Counted from the first letter of the stretch, positions 18,106 through 28,088 are shown. The stretch: DNA of 64,000 bases from Rheinheimera riviphila (GCF_004005945.1 NZ_SACS01000006.1:124001-188000), one strand, 5' to 3'. The notes: a model not told the origin generated them from the letters alone. A program made the numbers and translations.

Positions 18106-18300
18106 GGGTGTCCTTGCCTGTGGCAGTTTGGGGATATTCAGCAATATCCGCCAACTTAAGCTGCTGCCTGATGTGCCTCAACTGACGAATGACCAAGTTG
18201 CCACTTGGTGTGACCAAAGTAGGTGGCTAGCTTGGCGAGTTTGATTTGATGGATATCGCGCGGTCAAAACAGCCGATCCTGGTCAAACGAGTCGCAGCTT

Positions 18301-19962
18301 TTGCCATTTCATCAGCGCAAACTCAGGTTTTGTCCGCGCTCTGATGACAAGCCGCCACAACACAGGCAGCATAAGCAGATTGTTATTCCTGAGTATTTCA
18401 ATGTGGCCATTAAGCAACCCAAAGCACTGACGCTAACAACTACGCTTAAAGCTGCAGCCCTGTTTCCGCTATTGCCGGTGCTGCTGGTGTGGTTATGGGC
18501 GGCGTTGCAACCGCAGATGGCGCTGCAGCTGGCGGATAACAAGTTATTCTGGTCACATGCTGGGTTGCTGTTATGGCTATTTCTGCCGCTGTTATTCGCA
18601 CAGGCCCTGCTCAGCTGGTTGCACTTGCAGCAAAGCCCATCGCGCTTGACCAAAAGCTTGGTGTTGCTGTTGTGGGTTGCCGGCATGCTGGTCTATCCGA
18701 CGTTGATGGTGCTGACGAATCTTGCACCAGCGGTCAGCTTTAGTTATTGGTTGCTGGCGGCTGGCCTCTCGCTGTTGTATTGGCTGCATTTTTTTTACCA
18801 GCGGAATTACCAGCTTAGCTACCAGCATAAGCTGCAACAAGGGGCTCGCTCGCGTTGGCAATGGTTGTTGTCATTGGATGCCGTGTTGATCTTGCTGCTG
18901 CTGACCTGGACCATCGCCTGGTCATTATTGCTGGTGTCGCATCCACCTGGTTTTGCCGGGCAACCGATCCCCATCCAGATCGACGGGCAACGACTATGGC
19001 AACACCCCGGATTATTTCTAAGTTATCTGTGTCAATTCAGTGTGTTAGCCGCAACGATGTGGCTGTGCTATTGGCTCAACCGCTATTGGCTGATCCGACG
19101 GATTTTGGCGCACTATGGTTTATTGCCATTTGTGCTGGTCAGTCTGACGTTGATGTTATTGAGTTATCCGCTGTTATCTGCGCTGTTACTGCAACTGCCG
19201 ATGAATCAGGTGGCAGTGCCGGCGTTACCGGGCGGTGGGCCGAATCCTTTTGACTGGTATAACTTTAACTTTATGTTATTTCAGTGGTTATTCACCACGC
19301 CGCTGATCCTGGCTTTTGACAGACAACAGCAGGAAAGTAGGTTGGCGCACATTCAGCACCAGCAAATTCAGACTGAATTGTTGTTGCTGCAGCAGCAAAT
19401 TAATCCGCATTTTTTGTTTAATACGCTGAATAACCTGTATGCGTTGTGCCTGATGAAATCAGATAGCGCGCCCACGCTGATTTTGCAGCTGGCGGATTTG
19501 TTGCGATACGTGGTGTATCAGGGGCAGCAGTCCCGGGTGACGTTGCAGCAAGAGCTTCGCTATCTTCGGGATTATCTGGCGCTGCAGCAGCTGCGGGTTA
19601 GTAATAAAACCCGGCTGGAGATCAGTTTCCCGGATGACGTCAGTCAGCTGCAGTCGCCCCCTTTGTTATTGCCTCCTTTGTTGCTGATCATGCTGGTCGA
19701 AAATGCCTATAAACATGGCGTTGAAAATTCGACCGAACCCAGCTGGATCCGCTTGTCGGCTGAGGTAAAGGGACAAAAGCTGTATTTTCGTTGTGACAAC
19801 AGCAGGCCTGCTTCGGCGACAGCAACAAGTGATGGTTGCTTGGGGCTGGACAATCTGCGGCGGCGGTTGCAGTTGTATTACGGTACTGAATTTATGCTGC
19901 AAAGTCAGCCGGATGGTGCGAATTGGCGGGCAGAGCTGCAACTGAATCTGGAGGCCGGATGA
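18301..19962 (+). CDS. LytS-like sensor histidine kinase (His_kinase family)
   Basis: This integral membrane kinase has up to 553 residues. Several transmembrane helices (about 50-350) make up the sensor half. The cytoplasmic part has the LytS/YehU-type phosphoacceptor motif QQINPHFLFNTLNNL (His 370 counted from the TTG) and an HATPase with LVENAYKHGVEN and GCLGLDNLRRRL. The start is uncertain: TTG 18301 gives a polar N-terminal extension, while GTG 18403 starts just before the first membrane helix and may be the true one. The stop overlaps the regulator start (ATGA). The upstream ABC ATPase is divergent, so the 200-base gap holds both promoters. Confidence 0.85.
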   Translation: MPFHQRKLRFCPRSDDKPPQHRQHKQIVIPEYFNVAIKQPKALTLTTTLKAAALFPLLPVLLVWLWAALQPQMALQLADNKLFWSHAGLLLWLFLPLLFAQALLSWLHLQQSPSRLTKSLVLLLWVAGMLVYPTLMVLTNLAPAVSFSYWLLAAGLSLLYWLHFFYQRNYQLSYQHKLQQGARSRWQWLLSLDAVLILLLLTWTIAWSLLLVSHPPGFAGQPIPIQIDGQRLWQHPGLFLSYLCQFSVLAATMWLCYWLNRYWLIRRILAHYGLLPFVLVSLTLMLLSYPLLSALLLQLPMNQVAVPALPGGGPNPFDWYNFNFMLFQWLFTTPLILAFDRQQQESRLAHIQHQQIQTELLLLQQQINPHFLFNTLNNLYALCLMKSDSAPTLILQLADLLRYVVYQGQQSRVTLQQELRYLRDYLALQQLRVSNKTRLEISFPDDVSQLQSPPLLLPPLLLIMLVENAYKHGVENSTEPSWIRLSAEVKGQKLYFRCDNSRPASATATSDGCLGLDNLRRRLQLYYGTEFMLQSQPDGANWRAELQLNLEAG

Positions 19963-20744
19963 ACCAACCGCTACAGCTGCTGATTGTCGATGACGAACCA
20001 CTGGCACATCAGGTGTTACTGCATCATTTAGCGGCGGATCCTGATGTGCAAGTGGTGGCGCAATGTTACAACGCCGCCGAAGCACTGGCGGTGCTGGCGC
20101 ATCAGCCGATTGACCTGATGTTGTTGGATATTCAGATGCCGGTGTTGACTGGCCTGGATATGCTCAAAGTGCTGGCCACCCCGCCGCAGGTGATTATTAC
20201 CAGTGCCTACGCCGAATATGCGCTGGATGGATTTGCGCTGGATGTGACCGATTATTTGCTCAAACCAATCAGTGCCGGGCGACTGCAGCAGGCGCTGGAG
20301 AAAGTACGGCGGCGCCAGTTAGCGCGCACTTTACTTGCTGCTGGTGCGCAGCCGGAGTTACCGCAAGCTTTGTATCCAATCGCAGCACCAACATCAACAT
20401 CAACACCAACAGCACCGCAGCCAGCAGCAGCCTGTTTTATTGTGCTAAAAGTCGAACGCGAACTGCGTAAATTTGAACTGGCGCGGATCAGCTGTTTTGA
20501 AGCTTATGGTAATTACGTCAAAGTCTGGCAAAGCGGGCAGATGACGCTGGTCAATTCGACCTTAAAACAGATCCATTCCCAGTGTGAAAACGCCGGTTTT
20601 GTGCAGGTGCATAAGTCGTTTTTGGTCAATAAACAGCAGGTGATTGCTCTCGACAGCCACAAAGTGCAGCTGGCAGATCGGCTGCAAATTAAAATTGGCG
20701 AGGCTTACAAAGACAACGCCCGCTCGATTTTGGCGGGAAGATAA
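19959..20744 (+). CDS. LytTR-family response regulator
   Basis: This 261-residue regulator is the partner of the LytS-like kinase. The receiver domain (about 5-120) has the acidic pair in IVDDEP, the phosphoacceptor D57 in MLLDIQMPV and K in LLKPIS. A short Thr/Ala/Pro-rich linker leads to a LytTR DNA-binding domain (about 160-258) with RISCFEAYGNYVKV and FVQVHKSFLVNKQQV. GGAG lies upstream, and the ATG overlaps the kinase stop by four bases, so the genes are translationally coupled. The likely target is the divergent ABC/M1 exporter operon. Confidence 0.9.
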   Translation: MNQPLQLLIVDDEPLAHQVLLHHLAADPDVQVVAQCYNAAEALAVLAHQPIDLMLLDIQMPVLTGLDMLKVLATPPQVIITSAYAEYALDGFALDVTDYLLKPISAGRLQQALEKVRRRQLARTLLAAGAQPELPQALYPIAAPTSTSTPTAPQPAAACFIVLKVERELRKFELARISCFEAYGNYVKVWQSGQMTLVNSTLKQIHSQCENAGFVQVHKSFLVNKQQVIALDSHKVQLADRLQIKIGEAYKDNARSILAGR

Positions 20745-20927
20745 CCAAGTTCGCGGTCGATGTGCGCCGTTAGTTCCTGTGATAGCCACTGCCTTGAAAA
20801 AACGCACAAGCCTTCCCGATTTTCATAAACCGCAGGCCGTTGATGCGGATGGCATTTTTCCGTTTAATGGCTGACTTGTGGTTTTTCTGACCGCTTTTGC
20901 CAATATTCTGAACAGGAGTCACCAATC

Positions 20928-22673
20928 ATGCACCATGGATCTCATTGCGCCGCCTTGGTTTTAGGTTTGTTATTAAGCGGTTGTCAGCCAGCACTGCAAG
21001 CAGCAGCGCCGGTTTCAGCTGGTTCTGACATTCAAGCTGCGCCAGTCGCGAGTTTTGATTGGTTTGATTATCAGGGCAAGGACCCGATTTTCGCCGCGCC
21101 ATTGCCCGCCGGTACTTTCCAGAACCCGGTGCTGGCTGGGTTTTATCCGGATCCAAGTATTACCCGCCGTGGGGATGACTATTATATGGTGGCGTCATCT
21201 TTTACCTACGCGCCAGGCTTACCGATTTTGCATAGCCGCGATTTGGTGAACTGGACTTTGCTCAGCTACGCCTTAACCCGGCCCACACAGATGGATTTCG
21301 CCGGTTTACAGGTTTCCCGTGGCATTTTCGCGCCGACGCTTCGTTACCATCAGGGCACTTTTTACCTCATCACCACAGTGGTCGACCGTGGTGGTAATTT
21401 TATTCTGACCGCCACCGATCCAGCCGGGCCATGGTCGGACCCTATCTGGTTACCAGAGATTGAAGGTATTGATCCGGATATCTTTTTTGACGACGACGGT
21501 AAGGTTTATATCGCGCATAACGGTGAAGCACCGGGTGAGGCTTTGTACGAAGGTCACCGGGCGATTTGGTTGTGGGAATATGATCCGGTGGCGAAAAAAG
21601 TGCTGCCCCAATCACAAAAATTGCTGGTCAATGGCGGGGTGGATCTCAGCGCAAAACCGATTTGGATTGAGGCGCCGCACCTGTATAAAGTGGACGGCTG
21701 GTACTATCTACTCTGCGCTGAAGGCGGCACTGCTGACCAGCATTCAGCGGTGATTTTCCGCACCAAAAGCCTGAACGAGCCTTTTGTACCCCACACCGTC
21801 AACCCGATTTTGACCCAACGCGATTTACCGGCTGACCGGCCAGACCCTGTCACCACTGCTGGCCATGCCGATTTTGTGCAAACCCCGGACGGCGACTGGT
21901 GGGCGGTGTTTTTAGCTGCGCGCACTTATGATCAGACCTACTTCAACAGTGGCCGCGAGACCTTTTTGCTGCCGGTGAGCTGGGTCGATGGCTGGCCGCT
22001 GATTTTAAAACAAGGCGAAACCATTCCTTATCGCCCGGCAGCACCAACAACAGTTGCGGCCACCACGCCTGGCAAGGTACAACCATCACCACTAACCGGC
22101 AATTTCAACTGGCGCGATGAATTCACCAGCAAAGAACTGGATATTCAGTGGAATTTGCTGCGGGAATTTGATCAAAGCTGGTTAAAGCTCGACGGCGACA
22201 AGTTGCAAATTCAGCCGAAACCGGCGGGTCTGGATAGCATGTTGCAACCGGCTTTTGTGTCGCGTCGCCAGCAACATATGCATTATGAAAGCAGCACCCA
22301 GCTGCAGGTACCGACTGCGGGCATTTCTGCCGGGATGGTGGCCTTCCAGAATGAGCAATATCACTATTATCTTGGGGTCCGCCAACAAGCCGACCAAACG
22401 CAGGTCTTTCTGGAGCAAGCCGCTGGCGCCGCACCAAAACAACTGCTGAACCAAAAATTACCAGCGGCGGCCAATGTAAAACTCAAAATCAGCGGCCAGG
22501 CCGGGCAAATCAGCTTTTATTACGCGGTCGACAATGGGGAATGGCAAGCATTGGGGCCAGTTCAGGACGGTAAGTTGCTGAGTACGCAGGTTGCCACCGG
22601 TTTTGTCGGCACTATGCTGGGTTTGTATAGCCGTCAGGAGAGCCCGACCAGCCAGCCAGGCACCGGCGAATGA
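20928..22673 (+). CDS. GH43 beta-xylosidase/arabinofuranosidase lipoprotein
   Basis: This is the first gene of the xylan operon, 581 residues. The leader ends in LLLSGC, so the enzyme is lipid-anchored in the envelope. The five-bladed GH43 domain (about 65-365) has candidate catalytic residues D75 (FYPDPS, general base), D182 (GIDPD, pKa modulator) and E248 (WIEAPH, general acid). The C-terminal about 190 residues are a beta-sandwich (RDEFTS, DTMLGLYS-like pattern) usual in GH43 beta-xylosidases. GGAG precedes the ATG. The stop overlaps the next gene (ATGA). It should remove xylose or arabinose from xylo-oligosaccharides. Confidence 0.88.
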   Translation: MHHGSHCAALVLGLLLSGCQPALQAAAPVSAGSDIQAAPVASFDWFDYQGKDPIFAAPLPAGTFQNPVLAGFYPDPSITRRGDDYYMVASSFTYAPGLPILHSRDLVNWTLLSYALTRPTQMDFAGLQVSRGIFAPTLRYHQGTFYLITTVVDRGGNFILTATDPAGPWSDPIWLPEIEGIDPDIFFDDDGKVYIAHNGEAPGEALYEGHRAIWLWEYDPVAKKVLPQSQKLLVNGGVDLSAKPIWIEAPHLYKVDGWYYLLCAEGGTADQHSAVIFRTKSLNEPFVPHTVNPILTQRDLPADRPDPVTTAGHADFVQTPDGDWWAVFLAARTYDQTYFNSGRETFLLPVSWVDGWPLILKQGETIPYRPAAPTTVAATTPGKVQPSPLTGNFNWRDEFTSKELDIQWNLLREFDQSWLKLDGDKLQIQPKPAGLDSMLQPAFVSRRQQHMHYESSTQLQVPTAGISAGMVAFQNEQYHYYLGVRQQADQTQVFLEQAAGAAPKQLLNQKLPAAANVKLKISGQAGQISFYYAVDNGEWQALGPVQDGKLLSTQVATGFVGTMLGLYSRQESPTSQPGTGE

Positions 22674-25612
22674 TCCAAGGCTTATTGTTAAAACTTCGGC
22701 TGACTTCGTTGTTGATTGGCGGATCAGCCGCTTTGCTATTCTCGCTACAGACGCAGGCCTTACCGGGCGATTATCTGGTCAAAGGCGCACCGGCTAAAGA
22801 AGATTTTGCGCTGGTCGGCGCCGCAGCGCAGGCGGACATTTATATCGACAGCAACGACTATCCGGGTCTGCAGCGCGCGGTAAAAAGCCTGCAGCAGGAT
22901 ATTCAGAACGTCAGTGGCCGCCTGTTAAAGTCCGGTAGCAATTTCAGTAGCAATTCCAAGAGCTCCACCCTGTTAATCATCGGCAGCCTCGGTAAAAGTG
23001 CGCTGCTGGACCAGCTCGTCAGCACAGGCAAACTGGATGTCAGCGCCATCGCTGGGCGCTGGGAAGCCTATCAAATTCAGTTGTTGCAAAACCCGCTGCC
23101 GGGTGTCGAGCAAGCGCTGGTGATTGCCGGTAGCGATAAACGTGGTGCGATTTTTGGGGTTTATGATGTAGCTGAAACCATCGGCGTGTCGCCCTGGCAC
23201 TGGTGGGCCGATGTACCGGTCGCCAAAAGCCCAAGCCTCTATATCAAAGCCGACACCTTCATCACTGATGCACCGAAAGTGAAATACCGTGGCATTTTCC
23301 TCAATGACGAACATCCGGCGCTCAGCAATTGGGTGGCAGAAAAATTTGGCAGCTATAACCATCAGTTTTATCAGCAGGTATTTGAGCTGTTATTGCGCCT
23401 CAAAGCCAACTTTTTATGGCCTGCGATGTGGAACAACGCCTTTGCTGATGATGACCCAAAAAACATGCTGTTGGCCGATGAAATGGGCATCGTCATGAGT
23501 AATAGCCATCACGAACCGATGATGCGCGCAGACAAAGAATGGAATCGCTACGGCAAAGGGCCGTGGGAATATTCCAGCAATCGCGACCATATCTACAAGT
23601 TTTGGCAAGACGGTGCCAAACGCCATCAGCATCTGGAAAGCATTTTTACCCTTGGTATGCGCGGCCAGGAAGATGAACCGATGAGCGAAGGTGAAAATAT
23701 CGGTTTGCTGGAACAAATTGTCGCTGATCAACGGCAAATTCTGAAAGACACTTTTAACGACCGGCCGGTCAGCGATGTTCCCCAAGTCTGGGCGCTGTAT
23801 AAAGAAGTGCAGGGCTTCTACGAGCGTGGCATGCGGGTGCCGGACGATGTCACCTTGCTGTGGGCCGATGATAACTTTGGCAATATCAGAAGGTTACCGA
23901 CCAAAGACGAACGTGCCCGCCAAGGTGGTGCCGGGGTTTATTATCATTTTGATTATGTCGGCAATCCCAGGGAATACCGCTGGATCAACACAGTGCCACT
24001 GGCGAAAATCTGGGAGCAAATGGATCTAGCCTGGCGATTTCAGGCCGACCGCATCTGGATTGTGAACGTCGGCGATTTAAAACCAATGGAATTTCCAACC
24101 GATTTTTTTCTGCGGATGGCCTGGGATCCTACCGGCTTTAACGCCGATAATCTGCAGCAATTTGCCAGCAACTGGGCGGCGCAGCAGTTTGGCGCGCCGC
24201 TAAAGCCTGAACATGCCAACACTATTGCGCGGCTGCTGCAAGGTTACAGTCACCATAACGGCCGCCGCAAACCCGAAGCAGTAGAACCTGATACCTACAG
24301 CATTTTTCATTATGGCGAAGCAGAGCGCGTCAGCGCTGAACTGGCAGAATTCATTCAAGCGTCCGATGCACTGGAACCGGTATTGGCAGAAAAGCAACGG
24401 GATGCATATGTGCAATTGGTGTCACATCCGCTGAAAGCCAGCCGGGCGATGTTTGAGCACAACCGCGCCGTGGCGATGAACCGATTACATGGCGAGCAAG
24501 GCCGCGCCAGTACTAACTATTGGGCGGCGCAGGTGAAATTCTGGTTTGATGAAGATGCCAGACTCACCGACCTTTATCACAAATTGGGCAATGGACGCTG
24601 GAACCATATGATGTCGCAGCCGCATCTGGGTTATACCTATTGGCGCAATCCAGATGCGAATTTAATGCCGGTGGTGGCCGTCGCGACACCGCAACCGGTC
24701 GCCGATATGGGCGTGATGGCGGAAGGTTCAGCGTTGTCCTGGCCGATCAGTGAATATCAGGGCAAACACCTTCGTTTATTGCCGTTTTATCCGCAGGGGC
24801 AGCGTGAGCGTCAGCTGGAAATATTTAACAAAGGCACCACACCTTTTGAATTTAAAGCCACAGCCTCTAAGCCCTGGATCACCTTAAGCCAACAAAGTGG
24901 CAGTGTCAGCGAGCAGCAAACGATTGCGGTGTCGATTGATTGGGACAAAGCCGAAGCCGGTGAAAATGTCGGTGAAGTGGATGTGCAAGGCACTGGCTGG
25001 GGCGGCGCTAAAATTAACGTCACAGCGCATAAAACAGCGGCGCGTACCGGAAGTGGTTTTGTTGATGCCGATGGCTATATTGCGCTCGACGCCGCCAGTG
25101 GCAAAATGCTGGCGAACAATTCCAAACGCTGGTGGCAACAAGTGCCGGGGCTTGGTCGGGGTGAAGCCGCGATGGTGGCGATGACCGAATTGGATTATCA
25201 AGTAGGGATCACCGCGCCCGACATCCAACAATCAGCGGCGTTGGAATATCCGTTGCTGCTCAATCAAGCCGGAACATTTACCCTTAATGCCATCATCTCG
25301 CCAACGCTGGATCTGGTACCCGGCCGTGGTTTGCGTTTTGCGGTGGCGATCAATGACGAGCCGCCGCAGTTGGTCGACACGCTGAAAGACCACAACTATC
25401 AGGTTTGGGAACAGGCGGTACTGAATGGCGTGCGTACAGTGCAAATACCTTTGCATTTCAAACAACCTGGCGCGCACAAACTACGGATTTATCTGGTGGA
25501 TCCGGCGCTGGTGCTACAAAAACTGATCCTCGATACCGGCGGTTTACAGCCCAGTTATTTAGGGCCGCCGCAAAGTCCTTATCTGAATGCTGATATTGGG
25601 AGTACTGAATGA
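22670..25612 (+). CDS. GH115 xylan alpha-1,2-glucuronidase
   Basis: This 980-residue secreted enzyme has an N-terminal hydrophobic signal ending near LQTQALPG. The length and landmarks fit GH115: GSDKRGAIFGVYDVAETIGVSPWHWW, KYRGIFLNDEHPALSNW, NFLWPAMWNNAF, and the SNSHHEPMMR segment, with a C-terminal beta-sandwich part. GH115 enzymes cut the (4-O-methyl)glucuronic acid side chains from glucuronoxylan, including internal ones. It is coupled by ATGA overlaps to the GH43 gene upstream and to the GH10 gene downstream, so debranching and backbone enzymes are made together. Confidence 0.93.
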   Translation: MIQGLLLKLRLTSLLIGGSAALLFSLQTQALPGDYLVKGAPAKEDFALVGAAAQADIYIDSNDYPGLQRAVKSLQQDIQNVSGRLLKSGSNFSSNSKSSTLLIIGSLGKSALLDQLVSTGKLDVSAIAGRWEAYQIQLLQNPLPGVEQALVIAGSDKRGAIFGVYDVAETIGVSPWHWWADVPVAKSPSLYIKADTFITDAPKVKYRGIFLNDEHPALSNWVAEKFGSYNHQFYQQVFELLLRLKANFLWPAMWNNAFADDDPKNMLLADEMGIVMSNSHHEPMMRADKEWNRYGKGPWEYSSNRDHIYKFWQDGAKRHQHLESIFTLGMRGQEDEPMSEGENIGLLEQIVADQRQILKDTFNDRPVSDVPQVWALYKEVQGFYERGMRVPDDVTLLWADDNFGNIRRLPTKDERARQGGAGVYYHFDYVGNPREYRWINTVPLAKIWEQMDLAWRFQADRIWIVNVGDLKPMEFPTDFFLRMAWDPTGFNADNLQQFASNWAAQQFGAPLKPEHANTIARLLQGYSHHNGRRKPEAVEPDTYSIFHYGEAERVSAELAEFIQASDALEPVLAEKQRDAYVQLVSHPLKASRAMFEHNRAVAMNRLHGEQGRASTNYWAAQVKFWFDEDARLTDLYHKLGNGRWNHMMSQPHLGYTYWRNPDANLMPVVAVATPQPVADMGVMAEGSALSWPISEYQGKHLRLLPFYPQGQRERQLEIFNKGTTPFEFKATASKPWITLSQQSGSVSEQQTIAVSIDWDKAEAGENVGEVDVQGTGWGGAKINVTAHKTAARTGSGFVDADGYIALDAASGKMLANNSKRWWQQVPGLGRGEAAMVAMTELDYQVGITAPDIQQSAALEYPLLLNQAGTFTLNAIISPTLDLVPGRGLRFAVAINDEPPQLVDTLKDHNYQVWEQAVLNGVRTVQIPLHFKQPGAHKLRIYLVDPALVLQKLILDTGGLQPSYLGPPQSPYLNADIGSTE

Positions 25613-26814
25613 AATTAACTTTGCCATCAATGCTGTGCGGGTTCGTCTTGCTATTGGGTAGTGCTGCGCAGGCAACCCCAGCCGCTTCGTTACAGCAGGC
25701 TTATCAGCCGTTTTTCCATATTGGTACCGCGGTCAGTTTGGCGCAACTGCAACCATCGAAAAACCATGAACGAGATTTAATCGCGCAGCACTTTAATAGT
25801 CTGACCGCTGAAAACCTGATGAAATGGGAGAACATCCAACCGACCGAAGGTAACTTTGATTTTAGAGCGGCCGATAAGCTCGTTGCTTTTGCTGAACAAC
25901 ATCGGATGTGGCTGGTCGGCCATACGATCCTGTGGCATGAACAAACCCCGGACTGGGTATTTCAGGGGCCAGATGGCAAACCGGCCAGTAAGCAACTGTT
26001 ACTCGGCAGATTAAAAAAGCATATCCAGACGCTGGTCGGTCGTTACCAAGGTCGGGTGCATGGTTGGGATGTGGTGAATGAAGCGCTGAATGAAGATGGC
26101 AGTCTGCGCGATACACCATGGCGGAGAATTCTCGGCGATGACTTTATCGCCACCACTTTTGCGCTGGTGCATCAGGTCGACCCCAAAGCCAAACTCTATT
26201 ACAACGACTACAACCTGTATAAACCAGAAAAACGCGCTGGCGTGCTACGGATCATCCAGCAACTGCAGCAACAACAAGTGCCTATTCATGCCATTGGCGA
26301 ACAAGCGCATTATGGCCTCGATTCGCCAAAATTGCAGGAAGTTGAAGACTCGATCAACGCTTTTGCTGCCAGCGGCCTCGATGTGATGCTGACCGAATTG
26401 GAAATTTCAGTGCTGCCGTTTCCGCCCGGCATGACACCAGGTGCTGATATCAGTCAGCATCAGGAATTGCAGCAACAGCTGAATCCGTACCGAAATGGCT
26501 TGCCCAAAGCCGTCGAACAAGCTTGGCAACAACGGTATCTGGATCTGTTTTCACTGTTATTACGCCAGCAGCAAAAATTACAGCGGGTGACGTTTTGGGG
26601 TTTGGATGATGGCCAAAGCTGGCGTAATAATTTTCCGATGCGCGGTCGCACCGATTACCCACTGCTGTTTGACCGCAAGCTGCAAGCTAAACCGCTATTG
26701 AGTGCGCTGATCAAACTGGCCTCAGCCCAAGCTGCGGCCACACCCAAAGTGGATCAACCGGGTTATGCGCCCTTGGTACATGAGACTGCGGCGTTGTCAC
26801 AGCAGCGACCTTAA
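25609..26814 (+). CDS. GH10 endo-1,4-beta-xylanase
   Basis: This 401-residue secreted xylanase has a signal peptide that ends near AAQATPA. The (beta/alpha)8 GH10 barrel covers about 35-370. The acid/base is E158 in WDVVNEALNE, the nucleophile is E263 in MLTELEIS, and the conserved AENLMKW and LVGHTILWHEQTP segments are present. There is no carbohydrate-binding module. It is translationally coupled to the GH115 gene and is the last gene of the operon; the next gene is convergent 30 bases away. It hydrolyses the xylan backbone to oligosaccharides for uptake. Confidence 0.95.
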   Translation: MKLTLPSMLCGFVLLLGSAAQATPAASLQQAYQPFFHIGTAVSLAQLQPSKNHERDLIAQHFNSLTAENLMKWENIQPTEGNFDFRAADKLVAFAEQHRMWLVGHTILWHEQTPDWVFQGPDGKPASKQLLLGRLKKHIQTLVGRYQGRVHGWDVVNEALNEDGSLRDTPWRRILGDDFIATTFALVHQVDPKAKLYYNDYNLYKPEKRAGVLRIIQQLQQQQVPIHAIGEQAHYGLDSPKLQEVEDSINAFAASGLDVMLTELEISVLPFPPGMTPGADISQHQELQQQLNPYRNGLPKAVEQAWQQRYLDLFSLLLRQQQKLQRVTFWGLDDGQSWRNNFPMRGRTDYPLLFDRKLQAKPLLSALIKLASAQAAATPKVDQPGYAPLVHETAALSQQRP

Positions 26815-26844
26815 CAGGCAGAACTACCGCTTCAGGATACCGTT

Positions 26845-27609
26845 TTATAAAGAATATGCCGGCATAGGCTCATGCAACAGACCAACCCGGAAATCCGGAA
26901 TTTGTTGCAACCATTGTCGGTAGGTGTAATTGGCGGCTTGATGCAAGGCCGCCACTTTCGTCGGCAAGTTGTGCAAAATATTGGCTTCAGTTTGCACTGA
27001 ATGAAGATGTTGGTGCTGTAACAAGGTTTGCCGGTCTTGCTGACACCAGGCTTTGACGCTTGCTGCGGTGACTTCAAGATGCGACTGTAACCCCAGATGC
27101 GGGCCGAACGAAAATGCTTTGTTCAGGCAATAACTGCCAAACAACAATCGCTTGGCGCCTCTTGGGATCTGAAAGGTTTCGAAATGCCAGTGGAACAGCT
27201 GCAGCTCCTGCTGCACCCCAAACCATTGTCGCGCTTCAGCAAACGCCGTCACCCGCACCGGATCCCAACCAATTTGCGGCACTGCATTGGGTCGAACTTG
27301 CGCTCCTAATACTTTCGCCAATAGCTGTCCGCCAAAACAATGGCCGAGGATCGGTCGATGCCGGTTTAATGCATCCTGTACCAGGATTTCTTCCTGCTTA
27401 ATCCACCGGTGCGAATCATTGACACTGGCATTTGACCCCAGCAGCACCAAAGCGCTGTAATCTTTGCTACCGATCGGCGGCGCTTCCCCCTGATCGATAG
27501 CAAATATCTGATAAGGAAACTGCCATACATCCAGGAATGTTTGTAAATAAGCGGGGCCTTGCGTGGCATCGTGCTGACAAATAGCGATTGGTTTTAGCTG
27601 ACTCAACAT
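26845..27609 (-). CDS. Class I glutamine amidotransferase-like protein
   Basis: This 254-residue cytoplasmic protein has the class I GATase fold. The nucleophile elbow is GHCFGGQLLAKVLGA, and a His-x-Glu pair is suggested by LFHWHFETF. It resembles the stand-alone GMP-synthase-like amidotransferases. There is no synthetase domain or partner gene beside it, so guanine synthesis is unlikely. Such proteins are often gamma-glutamyl hydrolases or have unknown roles. It is convergent with the xylanase gene. Confidence 0.8.
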   Translation of the reverse strand: MLSQLKPIAICQHDATQGPAYLQTFLDVWQFPYQIFAIDQGEAPPIGSKDYSALVLLGSNASVNDSHRWIKQEEILVQDALNRHRPILGHCFGGQLLAKVLGAQVRPNAVPQIGWDPVRVTAFAEARQWFGVQQELQLFHWHFETFQIPRGAKRLLFGSYCLNKAFSFGPHLGLQSHLEVTAASVKAWCQQDRQTLLQHQHLHSVQTEANILHNLPTKVAALHQAANYTYRQWLQQIPDFRVGLLHEPMPAYSL

Positions 27610-27722
27610 AGGAATGTCCGGGTGATAAACACATCCCTATGATAGAAAAAGTCGCTGCAAAAACGCCGTAAAATTAATGGTGGGGTGAATAAAGGGATCG
27701 TAATTTTCTAGCTGTGTGCAGA

Positions 27723-28070
27723 TCATTGATAGCCAAGTGCTTCGAGGGCAGCTGCAATGTCTTGTCGCAACATGCTGACATCATGGTTTTGCCGGAACAC
27801 TAAGTAGCTGACCTGCAGCTGATTGTAGGTTTTGTTCAAACCTGGTGTGGCGGCATCTTCAAATAACTTTTGCCATTCGTCTTCTGCTGCAACCCAGGAC
27901 ACCGGGAGCTTTGCAGTCTGCCCTTTGGCTAACACCTGATCAATCTGCAGCAGCATGATGGCGATATTGTCGGTCGCCGAATGCTGTTTCACCACCAGCG
28001 ATTGTTGAGCACTGCTGAACGGGATGCTGAGCGTCATCAGCAGCAATATCAGATAAAGTTGTTTCATCAT
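27723..28070 (-). CDS. Small secreted protein of unknown function
   Basis: This 115-residue protein has a clear signal peptide (cut near FSSAQQS). The mature part is predicted to be helical (NIAIMLLQIDQVLAKG, RQDIAAALEALGYQ). I do not recognise a family. AGGAG precedes the ATG pair at 28070/28067. It follows the PagL-type gene by 18 bases on the same strand, so the two are probably co-transcribed. Confidence 0.65.
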   Translation of the reverse strand: MMKQLYLILLLMTLSIPFSSAQQSLVVKQHSATDNIAIMLLQIDQVLAKGQTAKLPVSWVAAEDEWQKLFEDAATPGLNKTYNQLQVSYLVFRQNHDVSMLRQDIAAALEALGYQ

Positions 28071-28088
28071 GCGCTCCTGTGGAAAGGT

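Noticed and set aside
20745-20927. XylR operator before the GH43-GH115-GH10 operon
   Set aside because: AAAAAACGCACAAG there matches only the A-run and not the CATAATT core, so I do not call it a site.
26845-27609. GMP synthase (guaA)
   Set aside because: Only the amidotransferase domain is present; the ATP-pyrophosphatase and dimerisation domains are absent and no partner gene is nearby.
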